A stretch of 16,968 nt of DNA from Deltaproteobacteria bacterium (GTDB lineage: Bacteria; Desulfobacterota; DSM-4660; Desulfatiglandales; B25-G16). The notes beneath the pieces are model-generated. The model ran no database searches. It had not been told where the DNA came from and saw only the letters and a list, made by a program, of their open reading frames with translations. The stretch's first letter is position 1. Each line of letters begins with the position of its first letter. The DNA lies in contig CP070752.1 of NCBI GenBank assembly GCA_020348625.1, positions 2,012,739-2,029,706 on the forward strand. Direction: 5' to 3'. The position numbers were made by a program, and so were the translations under genes. Of this stretch, positions 1-7,989 are shown piece after piece.

Positions 1-135
1 GAACTTGTTCACGGTGAACGTACAATTCATCTGGCGGAGGGGGACACCGTTCACTACTTTGCGGAGCCCAAGAAACAAATCATCACCAACAAGAACAAGG
101 ACCTTGCCATCGCACTCTGGATAGGCACGATTTAA
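1..135 (+). CDS. C-terminal fragment of a cupin-domain protein, possibly an XRE-cupin regulator
   Basis: Frame 1 is open from the window edge to the TAA at 133-135, giving 44 residues; the start lies outside the window. The fragment contains GERTIHLAEGDTVHYFAEPK and ends in IALWIGTI. A short beta-strand, the E-G-D turn, then an aromatic-rich strand and a terminal hydrophobic strand are what the second half of a cupin_2 barrel looks like, and in many bacteria this sits at the C-terminus of helix-turn-helix (XRE) regulators. Only the cupin part is visible, so the regulator role is a guess. It could equally be a stand-alone small cupin. Confidence 0.55.
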   Translation, partial: ELVHGERTIHLAEGDTVHYFAEPKKQIITNKNKDLAIALWIGTI

Positions 136-191
136 TTCCAGCTTTCACCAACGATGTCAGTGGTACGCTTTAAAGACGGGGGCACGGCACT

Positions 192-1100
192 TTGAGGGCA
201 CTTATTGTCAGACCAAGTGCACTGGGTGATACGGTTTTGCTGGCGCCAGCCCTCTATACCGTAGGCAAAAAGGCAGACGTGACCCTTGTGGGAAGAAAAC
301 CAGGCATCGATTTCTTGAAGCCCTTGGTAACACGGTGCGTTGACTTTGAAAGGGGAGGATGGCATGAGCTTTTCCGAGACAAAGCAAACTGCAAGCAACT
401 CCACCTGCCGGAGGTGGACACGGCAGTCTCCTTTCTAAGTAACCCTTCAAGCACAACGGAAAGGAATCTGAAGCTCTTGATGAAAGGGACTCCTGTCTAC
501 ACGTTTCCGCCTTTTCCGCCCCGAGGCGAAACAATCCATGTTGCCTCGTACCTGGCATCTTGCCTAAAGAATTCCGGATTGCCGGTTGATCCTGATGCGG
601 CCCTCGAACAGGCCCGAAAAAAAGGATTGCTGCGAGGGGAGGAGCCTATCAGACCGGAAAGCATGATTGTCTTCCATCCCGGATCTGGGAGCAAAACGAA
701 AAATCTTTCCCCCGAGTTTTGGATTGAGCTGATCACTATGCGTGAACTGGCACTATTCGAAAAAAGGGTGTTACTGCTCGGGCCAGCGGAGGAAGAGCAC
801 TACCATGTGTTCTCAAATAAACTAAAAGGGATAGATGTGGAGATTGTAACTTCTCCCCCCAGCGAAACGCTCCTCTCGGTGCTGAAAGGTGCCTCACTTT
901 GCCTTGGGCACGATAGCGGCATAACCCATGTGGCTGCCCTGCTCGGAATATCAACCATTGCAATCTTCATGAACAGTAACCCGGCACAATGGGCTCCCTT
1001 GGGGCCAGATGTCACCGTGATTTCCAATTTCGAATCTCCCGAAAAGATCTATGGAAGCATTAAGGAAAAGGCAATAAGGGTAGCGGGAATTTTGTCTTGA
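192..1100 (+). CDS. Glycosyltransferase family 9 (heptosyltransferase-like) protein
   Basis: A 302-residue protein of the GT9 (heptosyltransferase/ADP-heptose:LPS) type, expected to add a sugar to lipopolysaccharide core or another glycolipid on the cytoplasmic face of the inner membrane. The N-terminal Rossmann half begins with MRALIVRPSALGDTVLLAPA, including the GDT loop at residues 12-14. The C-terminal half has HPGSGS at 162-167 and GHDSGITHVAALLG at 239-252, followed by NPAQWAPLGP, all typical nucleotide-sugar-binding elements of GT9. The start is a TTG at 192: an in-frame TAA at 171-173 leaves no ATG upstream, and the Shine-Dalgarno match is weak. At 302 residues it is somewhat shorter than the usual ~340-360. 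The family is clear; the acceptor and sugar are not. The downstream lipid exporter fits an envelope role. Confidence 0.85.
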   Translation: MRALIVRPSALGDTVLLAPALYTVGKKADVTLVGRKPGIDFLKPLVTRCVDFERGGWHELFRDKANCKQLHLPEVDTAVSFLSNPSSTTERNLKLLMKGTPVYTFPPFPPRGETIHVASYLASCLKNSGLPVDPDAALEQARKKGLLRGEEPIRPESMIVFHPGSGSKTKNLSPEFWIELITMRELALFEKRVLLLGPAEEEHYHVFSNKLKGIDVEIVTSPPSETLLSVLKGASLCLGHDSGITHVAALLGISTIAIFMNSNPAQWAPLGPDVTVISNFESPEKIYGSIKEKAIRVAGILS

Positions 1101-1182
1101 CTGATGAAGGGGCCTTCAGTATCCTGCCTGAGGATTTCTGCTGTTCCCAATTCAAGGGCAACCTAGAAGCAGAGGGGTCTAT

Positions 1183-2334
1183 ATGGATTTTTCACTATCG
1201 ATGGAGCACAACATACTGAGAAACTCTGTGCGGGATTTTGCAGAAAAGGAAATAAAACCGGTAGCACGGGAGTTGGATGAGAAAGAAGAATTCTCCTATG
1301 ATACCATGCGGGCCATGGCTGGGCTCGGACTTTTCGGTATGTTTGTATCCGAAGAGTACGAGGGTCAGGGGATGGACTATGTCGCCTATATTATCGCTAC
1401 CGAAGAAATCGCCAGGGTGGACGGATCGCACGCCGCCACTATTGCTGCCGGAAATTCTCTAGGTATCGGACCTCTCTACTATTACGGGAACGAGGAGCAG
1501 AAGAAGAAGTACCTCCCACAGGCATGCCGGGGAGAGACTTTGTGGGCCTTTGGTTTGACCGAACCGAATGCCGGATCCGATGCAGGAAATACTCAAACCA
1601 CGGCCGTGCTTGAAGGGGACGAGTGGGTGATCAATGGAAGTAAGATCTTTATCACCAACGGGGCATCGGATATTACTGCCGGCGCAATCGTACTCTGCAG
1701 GACAGGGACCAGAAAAGATAATAAGCCAGAACTCACCTGCATCATAGTGGAACAAGGAACACCTGGTTATGAAGCCAGAGAAATGCATGGCAAGCTGATG
1801 TGGCGGGCATCAAATACAAGCGAGCTCTATTTTGAGGATTGCAGGGTACCGAAGGAAAATCTTCTCGGTCCTATCGCCGAGGGCTTCCATCAGATGCTTG
1901 GAACCTTGGATGGCGGGAGGCTCTCTATCGCAGCAATGGGCTTAGGGGGTGCTCAGGGCGCATTTGAGATGGGCATGAAATATGCTAAGGAAAGGGTTCA
2001 GTTCGGCAGGCCGATATCAACGTTTCAGGTGAATGCATTTAAATTGGCAGATATGGCCACAGAAATAGAGTGTGCTCGCCTGATCCTCTATAAGGCCTGC
2101 TGGCTCAGAGATAACGAAATGCCGTTTTCAAAACACGCTGCCATGGCCAAACTATACTGTTCTGAGGTTATGGGTATGTGTGTCAACCATGCAGTCCAAC
2201 TTCACGGTGGTTACGGCTTGATGAAGGAATACGAAATTGAGAGATTCTATCGCGATCATAAGCTCCTAGAGATTGGGGAAGGAACAAGTGAGGTTCAGCG
2301 AATCGTAATCTCTCGGTTAATCGACGCAGTGTAG
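1183..2334 (+). CDS. Acyl-CoA dehydrogenase family protein
   Basis: A 383-residue FAD-dependent acyl-CoA dehydrogenase of normal length, catalysing alpha,beta-desaturation of an acyl-CoA with electrons passed to electron-transfer flavoprotein. The N-terminal helical domain is followed by the FAD/substrate segment LWAFGLTEPNAGSDAG at 120-135 and the beta-domain motif WVINGSKIFITNGASD at 148-163. RVQFGRPISTFQ (271-282) and QLHGGYGLMKEYEIERFYRD (339-358) are FAD- and ADP-contacting signatures of the C-terminal domain. In IGEGTSEVQRIVISR, Glu366 occupies the position of the catalytic base of short-chain and butyryl-CoA dehydrogenases. AGAGGGG lies 6 nt upstream of the ATG. Substrate length cannot be read from sequence; short-chain or benzylsuccinyl/glutaryl-like relatives remain possible. 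It is followed after only 4 bp by the exporter gene, so the two are probably co-transcribed although a metabolic link is not evident. Confidence 0.93.
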   Translation: MDFSLSMEHNILRNSVRDFAEKEIKPVARELDEKEEFSYDTMRAMAGLGLFGMFVSEEYEGQGMDYVAYIIATEEIARVDGSHAATIAAGNSLGIGPLYYYGNEEQKKKYLPQACRGETLWAFGLTEPNAGSDAGNTQTTAVLEGDEWVINGSKIFITNGASDITAGAIVLCRTGTRKDNKPELTCIIVEQGTPGYEAREMHGKLMWRASNTSELYFEDCRVPKENLLGPIAEGFHQMLGTLDGGRLSIAAMGLGGAQGAFEMGMKYAKERVQFGRPISTFQVNAFKLADMATEIECARLILYKACWLRDNEMPFSKHAAMAKLYCSEVMGMCVNHAVQLHGGYGLMKEYEIERFYRDHKLLEIGEGTSEVQRIVISRLIDAV

Positions 2335-2338
2335 CTAC

Positions 2339-4156
2339 ATGATTGACAGAATCTTTGGCCCCGATATTGCCCCCTACATCAGGGCCCACCGAGGCCTGAT
2401 TATCGTGGCAGTCGTTTTAAGTGCCCTATCAGCCCTCTTTGTCCTCGTACCCGCCTACCTTCTTGAGCCGTTGGTCGATGAGGGAATGAAAGGGGGCACA
2501 GCCCTCGTCGAATGGTGCATTCCCTGGTTTGAAATCACTATTTTCCCCTTCTCGGCTCAGAAAACAGAGTTGACCCTGGTAAGGGGAATTACCCCGAACT
2601 ATTTGCTTGCTGTGCTCGCCATTATCGCTTTCCTTTCAGTTGTCTTCAAATCGATCACGATTTACTTGAGTCACCTTGCAGGAGCAGCCTTTTCAAACAG
2701 GGCAATTAAGGCATTGCGGATCGACTTGGCTGATAAGTTTATTACCCTACCCCTCACCTTTTACCATAAACGCAAGAGCGGCGAGCTCATTGCAAGGGCC
2801 ACCGCAGACCTTACCGTAATGCAGGGCTTTGTCAGTCAGATCACTATCGGCCTGGTGCAGCACCCCTTAACTCTCGTTGTATTCATCGTCTACCTGCTAG
2901 TCATGAATTACCAGCTCACCCTGCTGGTTTTCATCATAGTTCCAGGGATCGTGGGGCTTGTGAGACTGTTCGGCCGTAAGGTCAAAAAGCATTCTTTTCG
3001 CGTGCAAGATGCCACTGCCGAGGTGACATCCAGCTACCAGGAGATCATCCTCCTGCTCAGGGTGATTATGGGTTTCGGCAGGGGAAAGTATGAATCCGAT
3101 CGGTTTCGCACGTTTGCCAACACGCTCTATAAGAAGATTATGCACTGGAACAGGTGGCAGCTCGGAATCGGGCCCATGATGGATTCAACGGTATTCCTGG
3201 TTGTTCCGGGTATCTTGATACTCGGCAAGATATACTTCGACCATACCCTGGGAGAGCTCATGTCCATGCTCTACGCCTTCTCCCGAGCCTACATTCCCGT
3301 TAAGGATCTAGCACGGATCAATATCAATCTGCGGACACTTCAGGGTGCAACCACCAGGGTCTTCGACATTATGCGTACCGTTCCGGACATACAGGATGGG
3401 CCTAAAGCCGTGACCATGACCAGGTTCAAAGACGCCGTGGACTTCTCTCACGTCGATTTTTGCTATGAGCCGGGAAAACTGATCCTGCACGATATCTCTT
3501 TTTCGGTTAGGGCAGGGGACATGGCGGCCTTTGTGGGCTCCACCGGGGCAGGCAAGAGCACGCTCCTGGACCTTGTGCCCCGCTTCTATGACGTATCCTC
3601 TGGTTCGATATGTATCGACGGGATGGATGTCAGGGATGTTACGCTGAAATCCCTGAGAGACCAGATCGCCATTGTGAGCCAGGAGAGCTTGTTGTTTCAT
3701 GATACCATTACAAACAACATCAATTTCGACGGCGGCTCTTACACCAGTGAGCAAATCCAGCATGCAGCTGTCCTCGCCCAGGCCCATGATTTCATACAAG
3801 CCCTTCCCCGTGGGTACGATACCGTTGTCGGCGATAGAGGAACGCTCTTATCCGGGGGCCAGAGACAGCGTATTGCCATAGCTCGGGCCCTTCTCAAAGA
3901 CCCGGCTATCTTGATTCTGGATGAGCCAGCCTCGGCCCTCGATCCTGAAAGCGAACACCTCATACAGAAGGCCGTGGAAAATCTCCTTGGGCGGAGGACC
4001 GTCTTCATTGTATCCCACCGTTTGAATACCATAAAGAGGGCGAGTCGCATCTACGTGCTGGAGCACGGTGCCATTGTGGAGTCAGGCAACCATGACGAAC
4101 TCATGGCACACAAGGGCAGATACAGGAACCTTTACGACATCCAGGTTATGTACTGA
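2339..4156 (+). CDS. msbA: MsbA-type ABC transporter, lipid A/glycolipid exporter (permease-ATPase half transporter)
   Basis: A 605-residue half transporter that is expected to dimerise in the inner membrane and flip lipid A-core or a related lipid using ATP. Residues 1-340 form the membrane domain, with hydrophobic segments near 18-42, 88-112, 165-185, 189-210 and 282-300. Residues 365-600 are the nucleotide-binding domain: Walker A GSTGAGKST (400-408), Q-loop Gln448, signature LSGGQRQR (504-511), Walker B ILILDEP with Glu529, D-loop SALD and switch His560. All catalytic residues are present. Residues 50-85 carry a longer first periplasmic loop than classic MsbA. The ATG lies 4 bp after the acyl-CoA dehydrogenase stop with no good Shine-Dalgarno, suggesting translational coupling. 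Other multidrug-type exporters of this family look similar, so the substrate is inferred from family and from the upstream GT9 gene. Confidence 0.85.
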   Translation: MIDRIFGPDIAPYIRAHRGLIIVAVVLSALSALFVLVPAYLLEPLVDEGMKGGTALVEWCIPWFEITIFPFSAQKTELTLVRGITPNYLLAVLAIIAFLSVVFKSITIYLSHLAGAAFSNRAIKALRIDLADKFITLPLTFYHKRKSGELIARATADLTVMQGFVSQITIGLVQHPLTLVVFIVYLLVMNYQLTLLVFIIVPGIVGLVRLFGRKVKKHSFRVQDATAEVTSSYQEIILLLRVIMGFGRGKYESDRFRTFANTLYKKIMHWNRWQLGIGPMMDSTVFLVVPGILILGKIYFDHTLGELMSMLYAFSRAYIPVKDLARININLRTLQGATTRVFDIMRTVPDIQDGPKAVTMTRFKDAVDFSHVDFCYEPGKLILHDISFSVRAGDMAAFVGSTGAGKSTLLDLVPRFYDVSSGSICIDGMDVRDVTLKSLRDQIAIVSQESLLFHDTITNNINFDGGSYTSEQIQHAAVLAQAHDFIQALPRGYDTVVGDRGTLLSGGQRQRIAIARALLKDPAILILDEPASALDPESEHLIQKAVENLLGRRTVFIVSHRLNTIKRASRIYVLEHGAIVESGNHDELMAHKGRYRNLYDIQVMY

Positions 4157-4257
4157 TGTTGTTTGTTTCCGTCGTTTCACCATTTACTGTGTACTTCCTT
4201 TCATCATATCTCCCCCCAGACCATATGCCCCATTCGGATGTGGAAGTTTAGTAACCC

Positions 4258-5412
4258 ATGAAAGACTACCCCCTTAATCTCGGCACGCTGACAAGAGCAA
4301 CGTTCCGGGAAAGGCCAAACAGGTTCGTTATCAGCTGCAACACAGAGGAAGGAGAAATTGAGGCCCACCTCCCGAACCCGGGAAGGCTCTGGGAGCTTCT
4401 GTTGCCTGGCGCGACGCTGTATCTCTCCTCCAATAAGGCCCCGGATTCGAGGCAAAAGGTACAAAGGAAAACCGGGTATACGGCGGTTGCTGTTGAAAGG
4501 AAAGGGTCTCCCATTTTTCTTCATACCCATCTCACCAACCAGGTGGCCAGGTATCTTATTGAAGCGAGATCAATTCCATCCCTCGAGCAGGCTGAGATCG
4601 TTCGAGAGGAGGTCCCATACGGCAGGAGTCGCTTTGATTTTCTTTTGAATGATCATGGAGGAGATCTCTATCTGGAGGTGAAATCGTGTACGCTGTTCGG
4701 TAACGGCGTGGCCATGTTTCCTGACGCGGTAACAGAGCGTGGCAGGAAACACCTCCTTGAGCTCGCCCAGATGGCCAGAAAAGGGGTCAATACCATGATC
4801 CTTTTCATCGTCCACTATCCGCACGTGAACTGGTTCATGCCCGACTTCCACACCGACTATGCATTCAGCTCCGCTTTGCTCGAGGCACGACATGAGGCAA
4901 GGGTTATGCCGGTGGCCATTGACTGGAAACCGGATTTGAGTATCAGCGAACAGGTCAAGATCCTCGAAGTTCCCTGGAGCTACCTGGAGGGAGAGGTAGC
5001 AGACAGGGGGAGCTATCTGCTGGTGCTGGGATTCGACCGCGATAAGGCGGTTCAGGCCGGCCGGCTCGGCACCATGCTGTTCCGGAAGGGCTATTATATT
5101 TACGTTGGCTCTGCAATGACTAACCTCACGGCACGGATCGAACGGCACAAAAGGATGAGGAAAAAGGAGTACTGGCACGTCGATTATCTTACTCATGCGG
5201 CCGACAGCTTGCTTGCGCTTCCCATCAGATCGTCCCGGAGAGAGGAATGCGGTATTGCAAAAGCCCTTTCCTCAATCCTCGCCCACGGTCCCGCCGGTTT
5301 CGGATCATCCGATTGCGGCTGCAAAACTCATCTCTTCCGGAGCAAGGATAACCCACTCCATGCAGAGGCATTCCATGACGTGCTTCAAAGCTTCAGAATG
5401 AGACATCCCTGA
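4258..5412 (+). CDS. sfsA: SfsA nuclease-like protein fused to a C-terminal GIY-YIG (DUF123-like) domain
   Basis: A 384-residue two-domain protein. Residues 1-238 match SfsA, a DNA-binding/nuclease-fold protein first linked to sugar-fermentation gene control: RPNRFV, the OB-like segment EAHLPNPGRLWELLLPGA (35-52), HTHLTNQVARYLIE, then the PD-(D/E)XK-type core YGRSRFDFLL (Asp127) and LYLEVKSCTL (Glu140, Lys142), and FPDAVTERGRKHLLEL (154-169). Residues 251-362 form a GIY-YIG-type domain: GSYLLVL, KGYYIYVGSA (278-286), Arg293 in TARIERHKR, WHVDYL and REECGIAKAL (Glu329), then CGCKTHLF. This resembles DUF123, known attached to archaeal endonuclease III-like proteins. Typical SfsA is about 230-240 residues, so the second domain is an addition in the same frame, not a neighbouring gene. 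The ATG is preceded by a modest GGAAG. Both domains keep their likely catalytic residues. A role in nucleic-acid repair or processing is inferred. Confidence 0.88.
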   Translation: MKDYPLNLGTLTRATFRERPNRFVISCNTEEGEIEAHLPNPGRLWELLLPGATLYLSSNKAPDSRQKVQRKTGYTAVAVERKGSPIFLHTHLTNQVARYLIEARSIPSLEQAEIVREEVPYGRSRFDFLLNDHGGDLYLEVKSCTLFGNGVAMFPDAVTERGRKHLLELAQMARKGVNTMILFIVHYPHVNWFMPDFHTDYAFSSALLEARHEARVMPVAIDWKPDLSISEQVKILEVPWSYLEGEVADRGSYLLVLGFDRDKAVQAGRLGTMLFRKGYYIYVGSAMTNLTARIERHKRMRKKEYWHVDYLTHAADSLLALPIRSSRREECGIAKALSSILAHGPAGFGSSDCGCKTHLFRSKDNPLHAEAFHDVLQSFRMRHP

Positions 5413-5479
5413 AATACAGGGGAAAGGCCGTTAGCGGTTTGATTGACAAGAGAGGAAATTTAGATTATTGAGATATATC

Positions 5480-5623
5480 ATGACGAAAGAAGAGTTGATT
5501 GAGATTATCAAAAGCATCCTGAAGACCGATCTTGATCTGAGATTCCTGGTGCAGCTGAAGAAGGGTGAGCTTGAAACCTTGGTTGCGTGCATCAGAGAGC
5601 GCGTTGACCAAACCAGCGCGTAG
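5480..5623 (+). CDS. Small hypothetical protein, 47 aa
   Basis: A 47-residue open frame too short for most gene callers: it starts MTKEELIEIIKSILKTDLDL, continues as one or two amphipathic helices with QLKKGELETLVACIRERVD, and ends in a TAG at 5621-5623. The regular alternation of Leu/Ile with Lys/Glu, the acidic-basic composition and placement in an otherwise empty gap between two plus-strand genes argue for a real gene. An in-frame TTG at 5468 lies 12 nt after AGAGGAAA and would add four residues (LRYI), so the start is uncertain. No catalytic or metal-binding motif is visible; its single Cys is isolated. It resembles small helical proteins I associate with Desulfobacterota genomes, but that is recollection, not a search. 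Function unknown. Confidence 0.6.
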   Translation: MTKEELIEIIKSILKTDLDLRFLVQLKKGELETLVACIRERVDQTSA

Positions 5624-5682
5624 CCTATTCGCTGCCTACCAGCATAAAGATTGTCCGCTGAATTCAGGAAGGCGTTGAAACC

Positions 5683-6357
5683 ATGAGCAAAATGCGATTC
5701 ATCCTGGGGCTCATTCCTGTATTATTCATGGTGGCTCAGTCCAGCTGGGCGGCCACAGTGTATGTCTCGGATTCCTTTCAGATCACCCTCCGTACCGGGC
5801 CCAGCACTGAAAACAAAATCATCGCCATGCCCTCTTCGGGTCAGCCTCTGGAGGTGTTGGATGCTCAGGGTGATTGGACCCAAGTCCGCATGCACAAGCC
5901 AGATGGTGACACCGTAGAAGGCTGGGTATTGACCCGTTATCTCAGCGCCCGTCTTCCATGGGAGGTGCAGGCTGAAACTTTAAACGCGGAGAACGCGTCC
6001 CTGAAAGAAAAACTGGCTTACGCTGAAATGCAGTTGAAAGAAGCAACGGTCAGGGAACAGGGCCTCGCCCGTAAACTCAAAGAAAACACCGAAGCACTTA
6101 AGGACGTGCGAGCTGAGTATGACTCCCTGAGGAATCGTGCCGCTGACTATCTCAAATTGGAAGCCGCATACGAGGTAAATCTATCCAAGCTGGAGACCGC
6201 TGAGGCAGATGTTCATAGGTTGGCCGAAGAGGTCAAACAATTGCGTTCTTCGAAAAGGAATCGATGGTTTCTTACCGGAGCCCTCGTGCTTTTCTCGGGC
6301 CTGATCATCGGTCTGGTGCTTGGGCGGCAGCGGAGACGCCGATCATCATACTACTAG
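5683..6357 (+). CDS. SH3-domain membrane protein, TIGR04211/YgiM-like
   Basis: A 224-residue envelope protein. Residues 1-23 are a signal peptide (MSKMRFILGLIPVLFMVAQS, then SWA before the likely cut). Residues 25-90 are a bacterial SH3 domain: VYVSDSFQITLRTGPSTENK, the DWTQV strand and GWVLTRYL. Residues about 95-190 are a Leu/Glu/Lys/Ala-rich coiled coil, and 195-213 a transmembrane helix (WFLTGALVLFSGLIIGLVLG) followed by an Arg-rich tail RQRRRR. This order of SH3b, coiled coil, C-terminal membrane anchor and basic tail is the architecture of the TIGR04211 (YgiM-like) family. AGGAAGG precedes the ATG by 10 nt. SH3b domains often bind peptidoglycan or cell-wall peptides; a role in envelope organisation is inferred, not shown. 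Confidence 0.88.
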   Translation: MSKMRFILGLIPVLFMVAQSSWAATVYVSDSFQITLRTGPSTENKIIAMPSSGQPLEVLDAQGDWTQVRMHKPDGDTVEGWVLTRYLSARLPWEVQAETLNAENASLKEKLAYAEMQLKEATVREQGLARKLKENTEALKDVRAEYDSLRNRAADYLKLEAAYEVNLSKLETAEADVHRLAEEVKQLRSSKRNRWFLTGALVLFSGLIIGLVLGRQRRRRSSYY

Positions 6358-6405
6358 GCACGGGGCCGGTGACAGCCCGTACGAGAAACCTATAAGAGAA
6401 AGGGT

Positions 6406-6750
6406 ATGGCCGATACCTTACATGAGAAAAGGTCAGAGCCCCGGAGCATTATAGATACGTATCACAGCGTGGAGTTCTTGCTCAGTGATTGCTCCTTTGT
6501 CTATCAGTACAAGATCTGGAATATCTCTAAAAAAGGTTTATGCGTATTAGTGAAGGAGGACTCGGATCTGCTGAATCACGTGAAGGTTGGTGATGTACTC
6601 AACCTAAGGTACCGTCCGGTTGATGCATCTCGCCCAATCGAACTGCTCAGGACGGAGATCAAGCACATCACCAGGGATGAGCAAGGGCGATTCAAGGGAG
6701 TCTACTTGGTCGGGCTCTCAATCCTGGAAGAGCAAGACCCCAATCGGTGA
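6406..6750 (+). CDS. PilZ domain protein (predicted c-di-GMP receptor)
   Basis: A 114-residue single-domain protein. The two-part cyclic-di-GMP signature of PilZ domains is intact: RSEPR (Arg9 and Arg13 of RxxxR) and NISKKG (Asn39, Ser41, Gly44 of the D/N-x-S-x-x-G motif), followed by beta strands ending in GVYLVGLSIL. No other domain or membrane segment is present, so it would be a soluble cytosolic receptor or adaptor. AAAGGG sits very close to the ATG at 6406. It starts 48 bp after the SH3 gene and ends only 19 bp from the convergent minus-strand gene. What it controls is unknown; a second, tandem PilZ protein lies 2.5 kb away. Confidence 0.82.
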   Translation: MADTLHEKRSEPRSIIDTYHSVEFLLSDCSFVYQYKIWNISKKGLCVLVKEDSDLLNHVKVGDVLNLRYRPVDASRPIELLRTEIKHITRDEQGRFKGVYLVGLSILEEQDPNR

Positions 6751-6769
6751 ACACCTCCACGCGTGCAAC

Positions 6770-7606
6770 TCACTTATGTCCGCCGCCTGAACCACCATTT
6801 CCACCTGAACTACCGTGGCTACCAGACGGTCCTGATCCTCCCATGCCTGGAGAGCCTGGGCTTCCCGCACCTTTTCCGCCTTGGATCTCGTTAGCATAGC
6901 TCTTGGCAAGATTCGTGGGGTTCTCATTTCTGGAGCGGGTCATGAATGAGTTCCTCATTGCTTCCATCTCCCGTGCCGTGTAACGATTCAGCAAGGCCTG
7001 ACATACAAGTTCAGTTGTCGCCTCTGAGGAAACACCGAGGCGGGCCATAGTCCTGGTAGCCATAAAAGTTTCTCTCGCAAGCTCTTCAGCATAGGCCCTC
7101 GTCATCTCTTGCGCCCTGTGCTGCAAGCGCTGCATAATGCGGCCTACGTCCTCCTGATTCATGCCAGCTGCAAGACCCAGGGCTATTGTGTTTCCAATCT
7201 GGTGCATTTGAGCTCTGCTTTGGGTTATGGTTTTCGCCTGCTGATAGGCGAAGGCATAACGGGATCTTACTCTCTCCATCGCCTGAACGATGGTTTTGTG
7301 CTGTACACGTTTTGTCATGCCTTCCTGCGCCTTGTTCATGATGGGACCCAACGGCAACCCTTCTCTCTGAGCATTCATGATGATGTGTTGCGCTTCTAGT
7401 ATGAGCTGGTGCCTGAACCGGTTCTCCAGCATGAGCTTGGTCATCTTAATAGCATCATCGCTGTCTATCCCGGAGCGGATCATCTCTCTTGTGTTTGCCT
7501 TTAGTTCCTGCGTTGCCATAGGTGAGAGCTTGTCTTCCACTTCGTCTCCAAAGGCCAGTGAAGCACAAAGCAGGATTGCGCAGGTGATGAAACATATCTT
7601 CTTCAT
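6770..7606 (-). CDS. Secreted helical-repeat protein with a Gly/Ser-rich tail; predicted target of the neighbouring ECF sigma factor
   Basis: I do not recognise the family. The 278-residue product has a signal peptide (MKKICFITCAILLCASLAFG, 1-20), a long alpha-helical middle rich in Met, Arg, Gln and Ala, and a low-complexity Gly/Ser tail from about 243 (GGKGAGSPGSPGMGGSG...) ending GGHK. The helical part seems built of four degenerate units of about 28 residues, each starting with a turn and a G[I/L/M/V] step: SGIDSDDAIKMTKLML, EGLPLGPIMNKAQEGM, AGMNQEDVGRIMQRLQ and LGVSSEATTELVCQAL. An AAGGAG Shine-Dalgarno lies 8 nt before the ATG. A TGTAAC-N16-CGTTAT promoter-like motif at 7639-7666 matches one at the ECF sigma gene. 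It is probably exported to the periplasm or cell surface; a structural or sensory role is speculation. Confidence 0.8.
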   Translation of the reverse strand: MKKICFITCAILLCASLAFGDEVEDKLSPMATQELKANTREMIRSGIDSDDAIKMTKLMLENRFRHQLILEAQHIIMNAQREGLPLGPIMNKAQEGMTKRVQHKTIVQAMERVRSRYAFAYQQAKTITQSRAQMHQIGNTIALGLAAGMNQEDVGRIMQRLQHRAQEMTRAYAEELARETFMATRTMARLGVSSEATTELVCQALLNRYTAREMEAMRNSFMTRSRNENPTNLAKSYANEIQGGKGAGSPGSPGMGGSGPSGSHGSSGGNGGSGGGHK

Positions 7607-7638
7607 ATTCTCACTCCTTTCTTATCTCCTTAACTCTC

Positions 7639-7666
7639 ATAACGTCCGGCCCTGAAAATGGTTACA
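7639..7666 (-). promoter_or_regulatory. Putative ECF-sigma promoter of the secreted repeat protein gene
   Basis: Read on the minus strand: TGTAAC (7666-7661), exactly 16 nt, CGTTAT (7644-7639). The same hexamers at the same spacing occur at 9054-9027 beside the ECF sigma gene. Transcription would begin about 25-30 nt before the ATG at 7606, leaving room for the strong Shine-Dalgarno. The upstream half overlaps the TAA of the lipoprotein gene (7662-7664). Assignment as an ECF promoter is inference from the exact match and from the AAC-rich upstream / CG-containing downstream style of ECF promoters. Confidence 0.65.
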
Positions 7667-7988
7667 GGTCAGGTGTATACACGCAGTTTTCAGAACCAAA
7701 ATCGTCATATTCCTTGAGCCTGCAGGGAGGAAGATACACACTCCCATCCACGATATAATAATAGGTGAACTCGCCATTTGCTGGAAGCCTAACCTCCCAG
7801 GTTTTCACAGCAACTCGCCTCGCTCTGTGGAGCTCATATCCGTCAAGGGAGGAAGAGAAGTAGACGATCTCCGCATCAGGACCTTTGAGATACATTCGGA
7901 GCGTGTCCCCATTCAGCTGAAAGTAGTGGCTTGCGCATCCGGTACAGAAGAGCAGGATGCCAGCCATAAGCAGGATCTGTCTGCCCAT
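7662..7988 (-). CDS. Small lipoprotein with a CBM48/glycogen-binding-like domain
   Basis: The preferred ATG at 7988 gives 108 residues; an upstream in-frame ATG at 8021 would add 11 residues inside the previous gene. The preferred start has a GGTGGGG-type ribosome site, lies 1 nt after the TAG of the upstream gene, and gives a proper signal: MGRQILLMAGILLFCTGC with the lipidation Cys18 (lipobox FCTGC, with an unusual Cys at -3). The remainder is a beta-rich module, AEIVYFSSSLDGYEL, WEVRLPANGEFTYYYIVDG and a terminal YDDFGSENCVY. These last two segments parallel FTYILDG and RDDFGGENSILL in the neighbouring anti-sigma-like protein, so both seem to carry the same CBM48/AMPK-beta-type fold. It is probably anchored in the outer or inner membrane facing the periplasm. 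Ligand unknown. Confidence 0.78.
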   Translation of the reverse strand: MGRQILLMAGILLFCTGCASHYFQLNGDTLRMYLKGPDAEIVYFSSSLDGYELHRARRVAVKTWEVRLPANGEFTYYYIVDGSVYLPPCRLKEYDDFGSENCVYTPDL

Positions 7989-7989
7989 C

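Noticed and set aside
1101..1182. Possible terminator: ATCCT-GCCTG-AGGAT followed by TTTCTG, and a GAAGGGGCCTTC palindrome
   Set aside because: Stems of only 5 bp and no real T-run; not strong enough to list.
5413..5445. CCGTTAGCGGTTT after the SfsA gene as an intrinsic terminator
   Set aside because: Only a 3-bp stem; too weak.
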